This document shows, in pieces, positions 29,601 through 40,393 of a stretch of 64,000 bases of DNA. A program made the position numbers and the translations under genes. Origin of the DNA: Hemibagrus wyckioides (lineage: Eukaryota; Chordata; Actinopteri; Siluriformes; Bagridae). Where the stretch lies: positions 7,557,392 to 7,621,391 of the forward strand of contig NC_080734.1 in NCBI RefSeq assembly GCF_019097595.1, written 5' to 3'. A model generated the notes under the pieces. The model made no database searches. It saw nothing but the letters and a program-made list of their open reading frames with translations, and had not been told where the DNA came from. Within the stretch, counting starts at the first letter, position 1. Each line of letters starts with the position of its first letter.

Positions 29601-30139
29601 AGTCTCTGCTCTGTGCAGTCATGTCAAATGGAATTTTATTCTATTGGTTTATTTAATCTATTTAATATTTTTGTATTATATTTTATTCATAAATACGACT
29701 GACCTCACAATATACAGTATATGTTCTTTACATATGTTGTATAAACAACATATACATTAAATGCGTTTAATAATACATTTCTGTATTATTAATGAATAAA
29801 TAAATTTAAAGATTGAAAAAACTTCCGATTTCAGTATAAAATTCTTGCTTTAGTAGTATTTAAACTATTTAATATTTATTTGCATTGCAATTCATTCTGT
29901 TTGAACTTGTTTGATTTTATCTGTAAATTAATTAAAAGTTAACTGAAGAAAATCGAAGTGTCTGCAATTATTTTGAAAAATATTTGCATAAATAAAATGT
30001 AGTTAAAAAAATATTTGCCATTTATAAACACCTTCTAGTTTTGAACAAGAAGTTCTAAGTTAATAAATAAATATAAAAGTTAATATATATGACGTAGCTT
30101 TTAACAGGAGGTATACAGAAGAGCAAACAATCGCTCGCG

Positions 30140-30240
30140 CTGCTCCTTGGTGACGTCAACACCTCGGCGTGTTCCCATTGGTTGCTTCACAAGAACTAGG
30201 AAGCGAAAGTAAAGTCTGTTGCTGCGTCTCAAACGGCAAT
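30140..30240 (+). promoter_or_regulatory. Probable lgals8 promoter with CRE and ISRE-like sites
   Basis: A perfect CRE palindrome TGACGTCA lies at 30151-30158 and an inverted CCAAT box (ATTGG) at about 30177. GGAAGCGAAAGT at about 30199-30210 resembles an interferon-stimulated response element (GAAANNGAAA). CpGs are enriched compared with the flanks. All lie within 250 bp of the lgals8 ATG at 30387. Confidence 0.45.
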
Positions 30241-30386
30241 CTTAAGGGGACGTTACATTGCGCGAATGCTTATGTTTCGTAGTCTACATAGTGTACCTTT
30301 ATAGGGAGGGAGAGAGGGATTTGGGAGTGATCCTGAGGTTAAACTATTGCTTCGTATTGATCAGGGAGAGAAGCTGTGTCGTCGAA

Positions 30387-33300
30387 ATGTCGGTAAAACA
30401 CCCGAAGCAGTCTGTACTAAACCCGGTAAGAGATATATATATATATACTTTATGTCGTTTTAATGTAGTTTAATAAATTGTTATTTAAGCTCAGATGATT
30501 ATGACAAGGTTTTGACAGGTTATACCCAGAGCCTTGGCTAGTTTCAGTGCTGTTTAGTTTGTGGATGTATTATTATCTAATGTCAACAAACTTACATATG
30601 ATTTTAATACTGTTTCTCTGTAACGTATTCCGTTTACTAACAGGGCTGAACTTTATGTACAGTAAAAGTTTTCATCTTCTGGTTATGAAAAACATCTAGG
30701 TCAAACCATCATCGTGTAAGACATGAGAGAAAATGTGTTAATATAGCACACTGATGTGAAAATTTGTGATTTCTCAGTCCATCCCCATGGCAGTAACCAT
30801 CCTGGGGGGTCTCCATCCAGGTGAGATGGTTGTTATCCAAGGCTCTGTTCCAGGAGATGCAGACAGGTGAGTGATGCAAACAGTTTGTGTTGATCTTACT
30901 TCTGACAGTAAAATCAGTAACTGTATCATTCTGTTTATATACACAATATTGCCAAACGTTTTGGGACACCCCTCCAAATCAGCAAGGTCCATAAAGACAT
31001 GGATGAGTGAGTTTGGTGTGGAGGAACTTTACAGAGTTCTGACCTGAAGTCGATAGAACACCTTTGGGATGAATTAGAGCGGAGACTGTGAGCCAGGCCA
31101 AAACTGGGACGTCTGTCTTTACATGCACATGAATGTAATATGGAGTTGTTCCTCCCTTTGCAGCTATAACAGCTTCAACTCTTCTAGGAAGGATTTCCAC
31201 AAGGTTTAGGAGTGTGTTACGGGAATTTCTGACCATTCCTCTAGAAGCGCATTTGTGAGGTCAGGCACTGATGTTGGACGAGAAGGTCTGGCTCACAGTC
31301 TCCACTCAAATTAATCCCAAAGGTTGAGGTCAGGACTCTGTGAAGTTCCTCCACACCAAACTCACTCATCCATGTCTTTATGGACCTTGCATTGTGCACT
31401 GGTGTACAGTCATTTTGGAACAGGAAGGGGTCATCCTCAAACTGTTCCCACAAAGTTGGGAGCATGAAATTGTCCAAAATGTCTTGGTATTCTGAAGCAT
31501 TAAGAGTTCCTTTCACTGGAACTAAGGGGCAAAAATAAGAACACCCAAATTCAATGATTTGGAGGGGTGTCCCAAAACCTTTGGCAATATAGTGTACGTG
31601 ATGTGATACTACACTGCTTTGTATTTAGATCATATTAAAGGAATAGCTTTGGAAGTAATTAAATGTACACATATTCAGCTAATGTCAAACGAAAAGGATG
31701 ACGATCAGGTTTCACTGTTGGTGCCTAAAAACAAGAGTTTTTTTTTCCTCACTCACTATATGTAAGATCATGCTAATGAGCAGTCCATCACAGAAGTAGT
31801 GAAGACAACAAATGCTGAACTCAAAGCTTTACAGACTTAGCAAGCAATTAGATGAAGAACATGATGATGATGATGGTAGCATGAAAATTGAAGCTTTGGA
31901 ATTGTATTAGTTTAAGCAGGGTGTTTAGAGTGTGTAGAGGTGGGACAGCTGGACAGAGTAAAGGGTTAAAGTGTCACTGCATTGCTGGTTTTGCTTTAGA
32001 GACAGTGTAATAGCTTGAAACCTACTGCATCTCTGTCCTACAGTATTGTGAGAAATGTTGTTGCAGGTTTCAGGTGGACTTCATGTGTGGCAGCAGTATT
32101 AAACCCAGAGCAGACATTGCGTTCCACTTTAACCCACGCTTTAAGAAGAACCACATCGTGTGCAACACCCTGCAACATGAGTACTGGGGTAAAGAAGAGA
32201 TCCACTATCTGATGCCTTTCAGAAAAGGGGAAGATTTCGAGATCATCATGCTGGTAGAGAAAGATTTGTTCAAGGTGAGGAAGGAGATTATTTGAGGACT
32301 GAGATTATATGTAATAAAATTCTTGAGCTGGATTAATTTTACAGAGGAATCTAGGTCATGTTATATTGTAAGGGTTGGATGATTGATTCGGACAGACTGC
32401 CAGTTCATGCTGGATTTTAATCAGAGGTCTTTTCAGTAATCACTAAAATGATCATATGTCACAGGGTAAAACTAGTAATAGGGATTAATGTACCTTCTAA
32501 GTGTTTGATCTGTCTTCCTTCTTACCTCCAGGTGGCAGTAAATGGTGCTCATGTGCTGGAATACAAGCACAGAATAGATCTGGCCAGGGTGGACACATTG
32601 TCTGTATCTGGGAAGGTTCAGATCCAGGCCATTGGATTCATTCCCAGCACAGTGAGCTCCTGACATTATCATCATGATGCAGCTTCTGCTCATAGACATT
32701 CCACTGTTAGCTAACATGGAGCAATACATACAAAACCGGAAGTCATATTTACTGTTTTTGTTTGTTTGTGTTTAAAGAGTGCTTCAAATTCTTCATCAGT
32801 GGGGAAGGGGATCAGCACACAGGCGCTGGTAAGTACCCTAACGCTGTGTTTCTCTTATATGCTTTGCTTAGATGTGAATCACAGTACAAGGTATTCTATA
32901 CAAGAGTTTCCTGATTCTAACTGTTCATTTTTGGGTTTGTTTTATCCAATTTATTCTTCAAACACCTGGTGAGCAGGGAGAAGTGTGTAAGGGGGAGGTT
33001 AAGTGTGTAAGGGGGAGGTTAAGTGTGTAAAAGCGAGGTTAAGTGTGTAAGAGCGAGGTTAAGTGTGTAAAAGCGAGGTTAAGTGTGTAAAAGCGAGGTT
33101 AAGTGTGTAAAAGCGAGGTTAAGTGTGTAAGAGCGAGGTTAAGTGTGTAAAAGCGAGGTTAAGTGTGTAAAAGCGAGGTTAAGTGTGTAAGAGCGAGGTT
33201 AAGTGTGTAAATGCGAGGTTAAGTGTGTAAAAGCGAGGTTAAGTGTGTAAAAGCGAGGTTAAGTGTGTAAGAGCGAGGTTAAGTGTGTAAAAGCGAGGTT

Positions 33301-36300
33301 AAGTGTGTAAAAGCGAGGTTAAGTGTGTAAAAGGGAGGTTAAGTGTGTAAGGGGGAGGTTAAGTGTGTAAAAGCGAGGTTAAGTGTGTAAAAGCGAGGTT
33401 AAGTGTGTAAGAGCGAGGTTAAGTGTGTAAGAGCGAGGTTAAGTGTGTAAGAGCGAGGTTAAGTGTGTAAAAGCGAGGTTAAGTGTGTAAAAGCGAGGTT
33501 AAGTGTGTAACAGCGAGGTTAAGTGTGTAAGGGGGAGGTTAAGTGTGTCAGAGTGAGGGTAAGTGTGTAAGGGCAAGGTTAAGTGTGTAAGGGGGAGGTT
33601 AAGTGTGTAAAAGTTAGGTTAAGTGTCTAAGAGCCAGGTTAAGTGTGTAAGGGGGAGGTTAAGTGTGTCAGAGTGAGGGTAAGTGTGTAAGGGCAAGGTT
33701 AAGTGTGTAAGGGGGAGGTTAAGTGTGTAAGGGGGAGGTTAAGTGTGTAACAGCGAGGTTAAGTGTGTAAAAGTTAGGTTAAGTGTCTAAGGGCAAGGTT
33801 AAGTGTGTAAGGGGGAGGTTAAGTGTGTAAAAGTTAGGTTAAGTGTGTAAGAGCCAGGTTAGGTGTGTAAGGGGGAGGTTAAGTGTGTAAGAGCCAGGTT
33901 AGGTGTGTAAGGGGGAGGTTAAGTGTGTAAGGGGGAGGTTAAGTGTCTAAGAGCGAGGTTAAGTGTATAAGGGCGAGGTTAGGTGTGTAAGGGGGAGGTT
34001 AAGTGTGTAAAAGTTAGGTTAAGTGTGTAAGAGCCAGGTTAGGTGTGTAAGGGGGAGGTTAAGTGTGTAAGGGGGAGGTTAAGTGTGTAAGGGGGAGGTT
34101 AAGTGTGTAAGAGCGAGGTTAAGTGTGTAAGAGCGAGGTTAAGTGTGTAAGGGGGAGGTTAAGTGTATAAGGGCAAGGTTAAGTGTGTAAGAGCGAGGTT
34201 AAGTGTGTAAGAGCGAGGTTAAGTGTATAAGGGCGAGGTTAAGTGTGTAAGAGCGAGGTTAAGTGTATAAGGGCGAGGTTAAGTGTATAAGGGCGAGGTT
34301 AGGTGTATAAGGGGGAGGTTAAGTGTATAAGGGCGAGGTTAGGTGTATAAGGGCGAGGTTAAGTGTATAAGGGCGAGGTTAGGTGTATAAGGGCGAGGTT
34401 AAGTGTATAAGGGGGAGGTTAAGTGTGTAAGGGGGAGGTTAAGTGTGTAAGGGGGAGGTTAAGTGTATAAGGGCGAGGTTAGGTGTATAAGGGGGAGGTT
34501 AAGTGTATAAGGGGGAGGTTAAGTGTATAAGGGCGAGGTTAGGTGTATAAGGGCGAGGTTAGGTGTATAAGGGGGAGGTTAAGTGTGTAAGGGGGAGGTT
34601 AGGTGTATAAGGGGGAGGTTAAGTGTATAAGGGCGAGGTTAGGTGTATAAGGGCGAGGTTAAGTGTATAAGGGCGAGGTTAGGTGTATAAGGGCGAGGTT
34701 AAGTGTATAAGGGGGAGGTTAAGTGTGTAAGGGGGAGGTTAAGTGTGTAAGGGGGAGGTTAAGTGTATAAGGGCGAGGTTAGGTGTATAAGGGGGAGGTT
34801 AAGTGTGTAAAAGTTAGGTTAAGTGTGTAAGAGCCAGGTTAGGTGTGTAAGGGGGAGGTTAAGTGTGTAAGGGGGAGGTTAAGTGTGTAAGAGCGAGGTT
34901 AAGTGTGTAAGGGGGAGGTTAAGTGTATAAGGGCGAGGTTAGGTGTATAAGGGGGAGGTTAAGTGTGTAAGAGCGAGGTTAAGTGTGTAAGGGGGAGGTT
35001 AAGTGTATAAGGGCGAGGTTAGGTGTATAAGGGCGAGGTTAGGTGTGTAAGGGGGAGGTTAAGTGTATAAGGGCGAGGTTAGGTGTATAAGGGCGAGGTT
35101 AGGTGTATAAGGGGGAGGTTAAGTGTGTAAGGGGGAGGTTAAGTGTCTAAGAGCGAGGTTAAGTGTGTAAGGGGGAGGTTAAGTGTGTAAGGGGGAGGTT
35201 AAGTGTGTAAAAGCGAGGTTAAGTGTGTAAGGGGGAGGTTAAGTGTGTAAGGGGGAGGTTAAGTGTCTAAGAGCGAGGTTAAGTGTGTAAGGGGGAGGTT
35301 AAGTGTGTAAGGGGGAGGTTAAGTGTCTAAGAGCGAGGTTAAATGTGTAACAGAAATGATTATGATATTAATTACATTATTAGAATACATGCTTTATGAC
35401 TAAAACCTCAGAAATAAATAATGTTTTACACACGGAGCGTTCTCTTGTCTGTCCCTCAGGCTGTGCTGGATGACCCGTGTGATATGGTGAGTAACAGATG
35501 ATTAAAGCACTTGGTTATCGCTCTGTTTTAAATGCATTTTTTTTGTCAAAAAACATGATTATATTTAAGCAATGTTTTTTTGTTTGTTTGTTGTTTTTTT
35601 TACTCCATACATGTTCTTAAATTGAAAGGAACGATGGAAGGAAGCAAGGAAGGCACTACATAAACCAAACTCAGAAAAACAAGAAAGAAAAAAGGTGTAA
35701 TAGAATAAAGGAAGGGTTTTAGAAAGGCATTAGAAAAATTGAACACAGGATAAAAGGAAAGATAGAAGGGTGGACAGATGAAGGAGGGAAGACTGGAAGG
35801 CAAAAACAACAGGTAGAAAGAAAGACGCAAGCTATTAGAGATATTTGCCCGTGACATATGTTTACTTTTCTTACTTTGTAACATAAATCTGGTAAAAATT
35901 TCAATAACATTTTTATATCGTCATATTTATACTTACAGTAGGTGACCATAACGAGACGTAACGAAGACTGCGCTAAATCTCCTTTCACTCTCTGTTACTG
36001 CAGATAAACATTTTAATTGCAGGCAGGAATAATTTATATGCTGCGGTTTTGAATAAAAGCAACATCAACAACAGAGTGAGATCTCACCAACTGAGACAAA
36101 TCCATAGCAGTCTTATAACACAGATATACACACACCATGTGCTTATATATTCACCTGATCATGGATTAATGATACTAAGATATCACAATAAGTCCGAAAG
36201 AAGTTTTTGTTGTTCATAGAACGAATGAGGATGAACTTGTTTAGAAAGGATGATTAATCAAAAATTACGCGTGTGTGTGTGTGTGTGTGTTCAGAGTCTT

Positions 36301-36555
36301 CCTTTTAGGAGAAAGCTACAAAAGGGCTTGAGTCCAGGACACACCATCACAATCAAGGGTCAGATCATTACCTATCCTCACAGGTTTGGAGATAATGCTA
36401 TTTATTTATTTATTTTTAATTTAAACAATAGTTCTGTGTAACAAACAATAAATAACGTTTTAGTTCCTTGATTTAAAAAAAACATTCCTTATATTTTACT
36501 TATTGTTCTCTAAAATACTTTCTTGTAAGGGCTTTAATTTGATATTTATTTTTAA

Positions 36556-36592
<37 letters not shown>

Positions 36593-39500
36593 TAATAAAT
36601 ATATAATATATAAAAGTATTCCAGTATAACAATGTTGGACTTCATCAATATTTTTATACTGTGCACTATATTAATATTTGTATAAATAAGTAATGCTTTA
36701 TACAGTATGTCAGGACATCTCCTTTTTTATGCAGAAAGTATAGAAATGTATTGTTTTGCTGATATTTTGGTGTTTGTGGTTTGTGCATGATGGGTTGCAG
36801 CTTCAGTGTGAACCTACGCGTCGGGAACTCGAAGGACATCGCACTGCACTTGAACCCTCGGCTCAAATCCGGTCTGTTTGTTCGTAACTCTTACCTGTCT
36901 GAGTGCTGGGGTCCAGAGGAGAACACCCTGCCCAGCTTTCCCTTCTCTCCAGGAGAATATTTTGAGGTATTTATAACACACTGTCCTGTGCAAAAGTTTT
37001 AGGGAGGTGTGAAACAATGCTGTAAAGCAAGAATGCTTTCAAAAATAGAAGAGTAAATAGTAAGTACAAGAACAGAAGAGAAATCCAAATCAACTCAATA
37101 TTCGGTGTGACCACAGTTTGCCCGCAAAACAGCATCAATTCTTCTAGCTACACTTGTACACAGTTTTTAAAGGAACTCAGCAGGAAAGTTGTTCCAAACA
37201 TCTTGGAGAACTAAAAACAGATCTTCAATGGATGTAGGCTGCTTCAAATCCTTCTGTCTCTTCATGTAATCCCAGACAGATCCAATAATGTTGAGATCAG
37301 GGCTCTGTGGGAGGCAAAACATCACTTCCAGGACTGTTATTCTCTACACTGAAGATACACTATATTTCCAAAAGTTTTGAGACACCCCTCCAGATCAGTG
37401 AATTCAGGTGTTGTGTTTCAGGGGTTGGGCTCGGCCCCTTAGTTCCAGTGAAAGGAACTCTTAATGCTTCAGCTTCATACCAAGACATTTTGGACAATTT
37501 CATGCTGCCAACTTTGTGGGGACAGTTTGGGGATGACCCCTTCCTGTTCCAACATGACTACAAACCAGTGCACAAAGCAAGGTCCATAAAGACATGGAGG
37601 AGTGAGTTTGGTGTGGAGGAACGTGACTGACCTGCACAGAGTCCTGACCTCAACCCGATAGAACACCTTTGGGATGAATTAGAGTGGAGACTCTGAGCCA
37701 GGACTTCTCATTCAACATCACAAATGCACTTCTAGAGGAATGGTCAAAAATTCCCATAAACACACTAAACCTTGTGGAAAGTCTTTCTAGAAGAATTGAA
37801 GCTGTTATAGCTGGGCCAACTCCATATTACATTCATCTGCATGTCAAGGCAGGTGTCTCAAAACTTTTGGCAGTATAGTGTAGTTCTTAATGACATTGGC
37901 TGTATGTTTGGGGTCGTTGTCCTGCTGCAGAATAAATTTGGAGCCAGTCAGAGGGTACTGCATGATGGATAATTAACTGCCTGTATTTCTCAGCATAGAG
38001 GACACCATTAATCCTGACCAAATCTCAATCCCTGATTTGATTTTTCTTCTGTTCGCTCACTTTGCATGGTGTAAATTGATAAACAATATATTTATATTAT
38101 TTATATTACAACATGTCTACACGGAAAGGAAGTAGAAACACACGTGATCCTTTTAACAAGACAGCAAACCACAAGGAGAGAAAAACAACAGGAAGTTAGT
38201 CTGAGATGTAGTTCAGTCTTTTATCACGTTCAGAAAAGGAGATTCAAACTTTTTAACTTTTCTCTCCGTGAACCGTTATAACAATTTTATGACGTAAATA
38301 TTTTCTTTTAAACCTGAAGTATTACATGAAGTTGCCATAGATTTATGTGTGAATACTTTTGCTTTTAACAGCTTCATTGATAACAGCTTCTTGTTTATAT
38401 CTTGCTTACTAAAGCGACCGAGGCAGAAAATAGATATAAACTCATGTTTTTTTGCTAAAGAGCCAAAAGCTGTTCTTCACAAGTCCTTGAGAATTGACCT
38501 CACAACCTTGTGGTACACTAGTACAGAGTTAAGCACTGAGCCTGTGTGTAGATTCCCTGTGTTGCAGTCCAGATGATCCAGACTGTCAAAGCTACAGTGT
38601 CTATTTAGTGTTCAGTAGTGTGTTTAATCTTATAATCATTAACGTGATTGATCATTGTGCTGATTTAACTTCAGTGTTTATTTACGCTCCCGTGCTCCGG
38701 ATCATCATTCTTTTGGGGACGCAGCAGGAAATAAATGAGCATCTTTTTTTTTTTTATATAGCGGTCAGCAGGGTGTTTAATCACGTAACCATTAATCAGA
38801 CTGCACTGGGAGTTGATTGAAATTGAAGTCTAGGGTTTTTTTCTGCATCTGCACCAAGTATCGATCATGCAAATTAATTTCCCGAGTTGGAAAAATAGAA
38901 GTATATACTTCTTATGACTTTTTAATTGAATATATATTTTTACAGGCTTTTTTTTTTGTGCTTCTTTTTGTGAATTTGCCAGAAAATAAAAGTAAAGATA
39001 CATGATATATCGACTTTTATCTGCCTTTTTTATCTTTGCAGTCTGCATAGCATCATGTCTTTGAGCTACCATTCATCCTAAATAGTCTGGGGTGTCTGTG
39101 TTTTCTTTTCTTTTTATTATTTCATACACTGTGTGTTAGATGTGATTTTAGTTATCCAGTTCATTAGCTCACACTTCTTGGATGTTTATTTCTCTGTGTT
39201 TTGACCCGAGACACAGCGGTGTGAGATTACAGCTGCTTCTTTTACATTTTATTAGAAAGGCAGTGATGGTTACTGTATACACCGTATCTCTCCAGGCTGA
39301 AGAGACTAATAACATCACTGCATGATTGGTGCAAGGCTTCACAGTAGAATAAGCGTGCGATTAGTTGTCGGGGATTGATTCTGATCCGATCCTCGTGCTG
39401 AAATTGCATGTCTTTCTTACCTTCGTTCTTCGGAGACAGTATTAGAAAATAAATGAAAATCCAGACGGAACAGCTGGCAGAACAATTAATATGTCATGTC

Positions 39501-39692
39501 CCCTTTATGTTAGATAGAACCAGGTGTAGTATTTTAATCTTTTCTCTAAGTTTCTTCTCCTTAATGAACATCTTGAGTGTCGTCACTCAGACTCGGGGCG
39601 GTTTAGGACACAGAAAAATTTTCTGCCATCCGTAAACATGCACATAATTTCACTGAACCATCTGGAAGATTTTATTATTATTATTTTATAGA

Positions 39693-39738
<46 letters not shown>

Positions 39739-40393
39739 CTAATTATTTGCTAATTAACCAAATAATTAGGATGTTAATAACAATAATAATTTTTATAATA
39801 ATAATAATAATAATAATTTATTGTCTGATTAATAAATTAATGATTTTTATTTATTTTTAATTTTTTGCAACATTTTCTGGCCACCATTTCACCTTTTAAG
39901 CTCTTATATTTTAAAGTCCTGGAAAGCTGGAAGGATGTGGATGTGGATATAGAGCCTATTTAAATGCATATATCTATAAAATCTATAAATCTATCAGTTT
40001 TTTTAAAGAAAATAATGTGTGTACTGATTTTGTTTAAAGCAAATGTATATAGATTTTTTTGTGTGTGTAGAAAAGCATTCCTTTCATATCCACTCTGTGA
40101 AATTAAAGAAATAAAGAAAGACACAAGAAGACAGTTTTATGTATCCTGTATATAAGAGGAGAAAATAATTTTACCCAGGAATGTTCCTCTAAACCGAATC
40201 AAGTGATTGACCTTTGTGTCCGCTGCGTCTCTCTGTGCTCCAGATGATAATCCTCTGCGAGGCGCAGCAGTTCAAGTTGGCCGTGAACGGCGCTCATCAG
40301 CTGACCTACAAGCACCGCGTGCAGGACCTAAGCCGTGTGGACGAGCTGGAGATCACCGGGGACCTGCAGCTTCTGGATGTTAAGATATGGTAA
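30387..40393 (+). CDS. lgals8: Galectin-8-type tandem-repeat galectin, complete coding region
   Basis: Beta-galactoside-binding lectin with two carbohydrate-recognition domains (CRDs), secreted by a leaderless route and also a cytosolic sensor of damaged vesicles. Exons: 30387-30425, 30778-30866, 32067-32274, 32532-32651, 32778-32828, 35460-35486, 36295-36383, 36801-36966, 40244-40393. They total 939 nt (312 aa). CRD1 (about 14-152) has the ligand motif HFNPRF (H63-N65-R67), then [13 protein letters not shown]. It keeps the Arg in [11 protein letters not shown] that corresponds to human galectin-8 Arg59, which gives sialyl-glycan preference. Exons 5 and 6 (17 and 9 codons) encode the linker. 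CRD2 (about 179-312) has [21 protein letters not shown] and ends LLDVKIW. No signal peptide is present, as expected. Galectin-9 is the alternative; the IKPRAD segment and the C-terminal [22 protein letters not shown] segment favour galectin-8. A 2.36-kb minisatellite fills most of intron 5 and intron 8 holds nested transposons. Confidence 0.94.
30940..31596. mobile_element. Fold-back Tc1-like element (family A) in lgals8 intron 2
   Basis: Left end TACACAATATTGCCAAACG and right end TTTGGCAATATAGTGTA are inverted. Short pieces of the element read forward from 30940 to about 31080. Then 31080-31596 is essentially the reverse complement of a longer family A copy ([23 protein letters not shown] and [13 protein letters not shown] on the minus strand). 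It begins 73 bp after exon 2. Confidence 0.87.
32981..35340. repeat. 20-bp minisatellite, 118 units, lgals8 intron 5
   Basis: Consensus AAGTGTGTAAGGGGGAGGTT, repeated 118 times over 2360 bp. The register never shifts: all variation is by substitution at a few positions (GTGTAA/TATAA, and GGGGG, AAGCG, GAGCG, GGGCG or AAGTT in the second half). The plus (transcribed) strand is G-rich and nearly lacks C. Variant units cluster: AAGCG types dominate 33041-33500, TATAA/GGGCG types 34160-34800. It occupies about 90 percent of intron 5, between the two linker exons. Confidence 0.98.
36273..36290 (+). repeat. (GT)n tract acting as the polypyrimidine region of lgals8 exon 7
   Basis: A run of about ten GT dinucleotides ends in TTCAG directly before exon 7 (36295). 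It replaces a normal pyrimidine tract at this acceptor. Confidence 0.8.
36981..38090 (-). mobile_element. Tc1-like element, family D, split by a family A insertion
   Basis: Starts CTGTGCAAAAGTTTTAGG about 14 bp after lgals8 exon 8. The minus strand encodes a decayed transposase C-terminal segment ([20 protein letters not shown]). The copy is interrupted at 37356-37882 and resumes with TTCTTAATGACATTGGCTGT. It then runs through AATCTCAATCCCTGATTTGA to a degraded right part near GATAAACAATAT. The right terminal repeat is not visible. Confidence 0.85.
37356..37882 (+). mobile_element. Tc1-like element, family A, nested inside family D
   Basis: Ends TACACTATATTTCCAAAAG and TTTTGGCAGTATAGTGTA, flanked by TA. 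The interior has the usual decayed DDE part ([33 protein letters not shown]). The flanks GCTGAAGA-like and GTTCTTAATGACATTGG are contiguous in the host element, so this copy landed later. Confidence 0.9.
39665..39830. repeat. AT-rich inverted repeat with (ATT)n/(AAT)n arms, lgals8 intron 8
   Basis: CCTAATTATTTG (39738-39749) and CAAATAATTAGG (39759-39770) are perfect inverted repeats around a 9-nt loop. They are flanked by (ATT)n on the left and (AAT)n on the right, extending the possible hairpin by tens of bases. Cruciform or hairpin formation is predicted, not shown. Confidence 0.85.

Noticed and set aside
32981..35340. Regular 20-bp periodicity resembling a CRISPR array or telomere-like DNA
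   Set aside because: Units are contiguous with no unique spacers, lie in a vertebrate intron and do not match TTAGGG.
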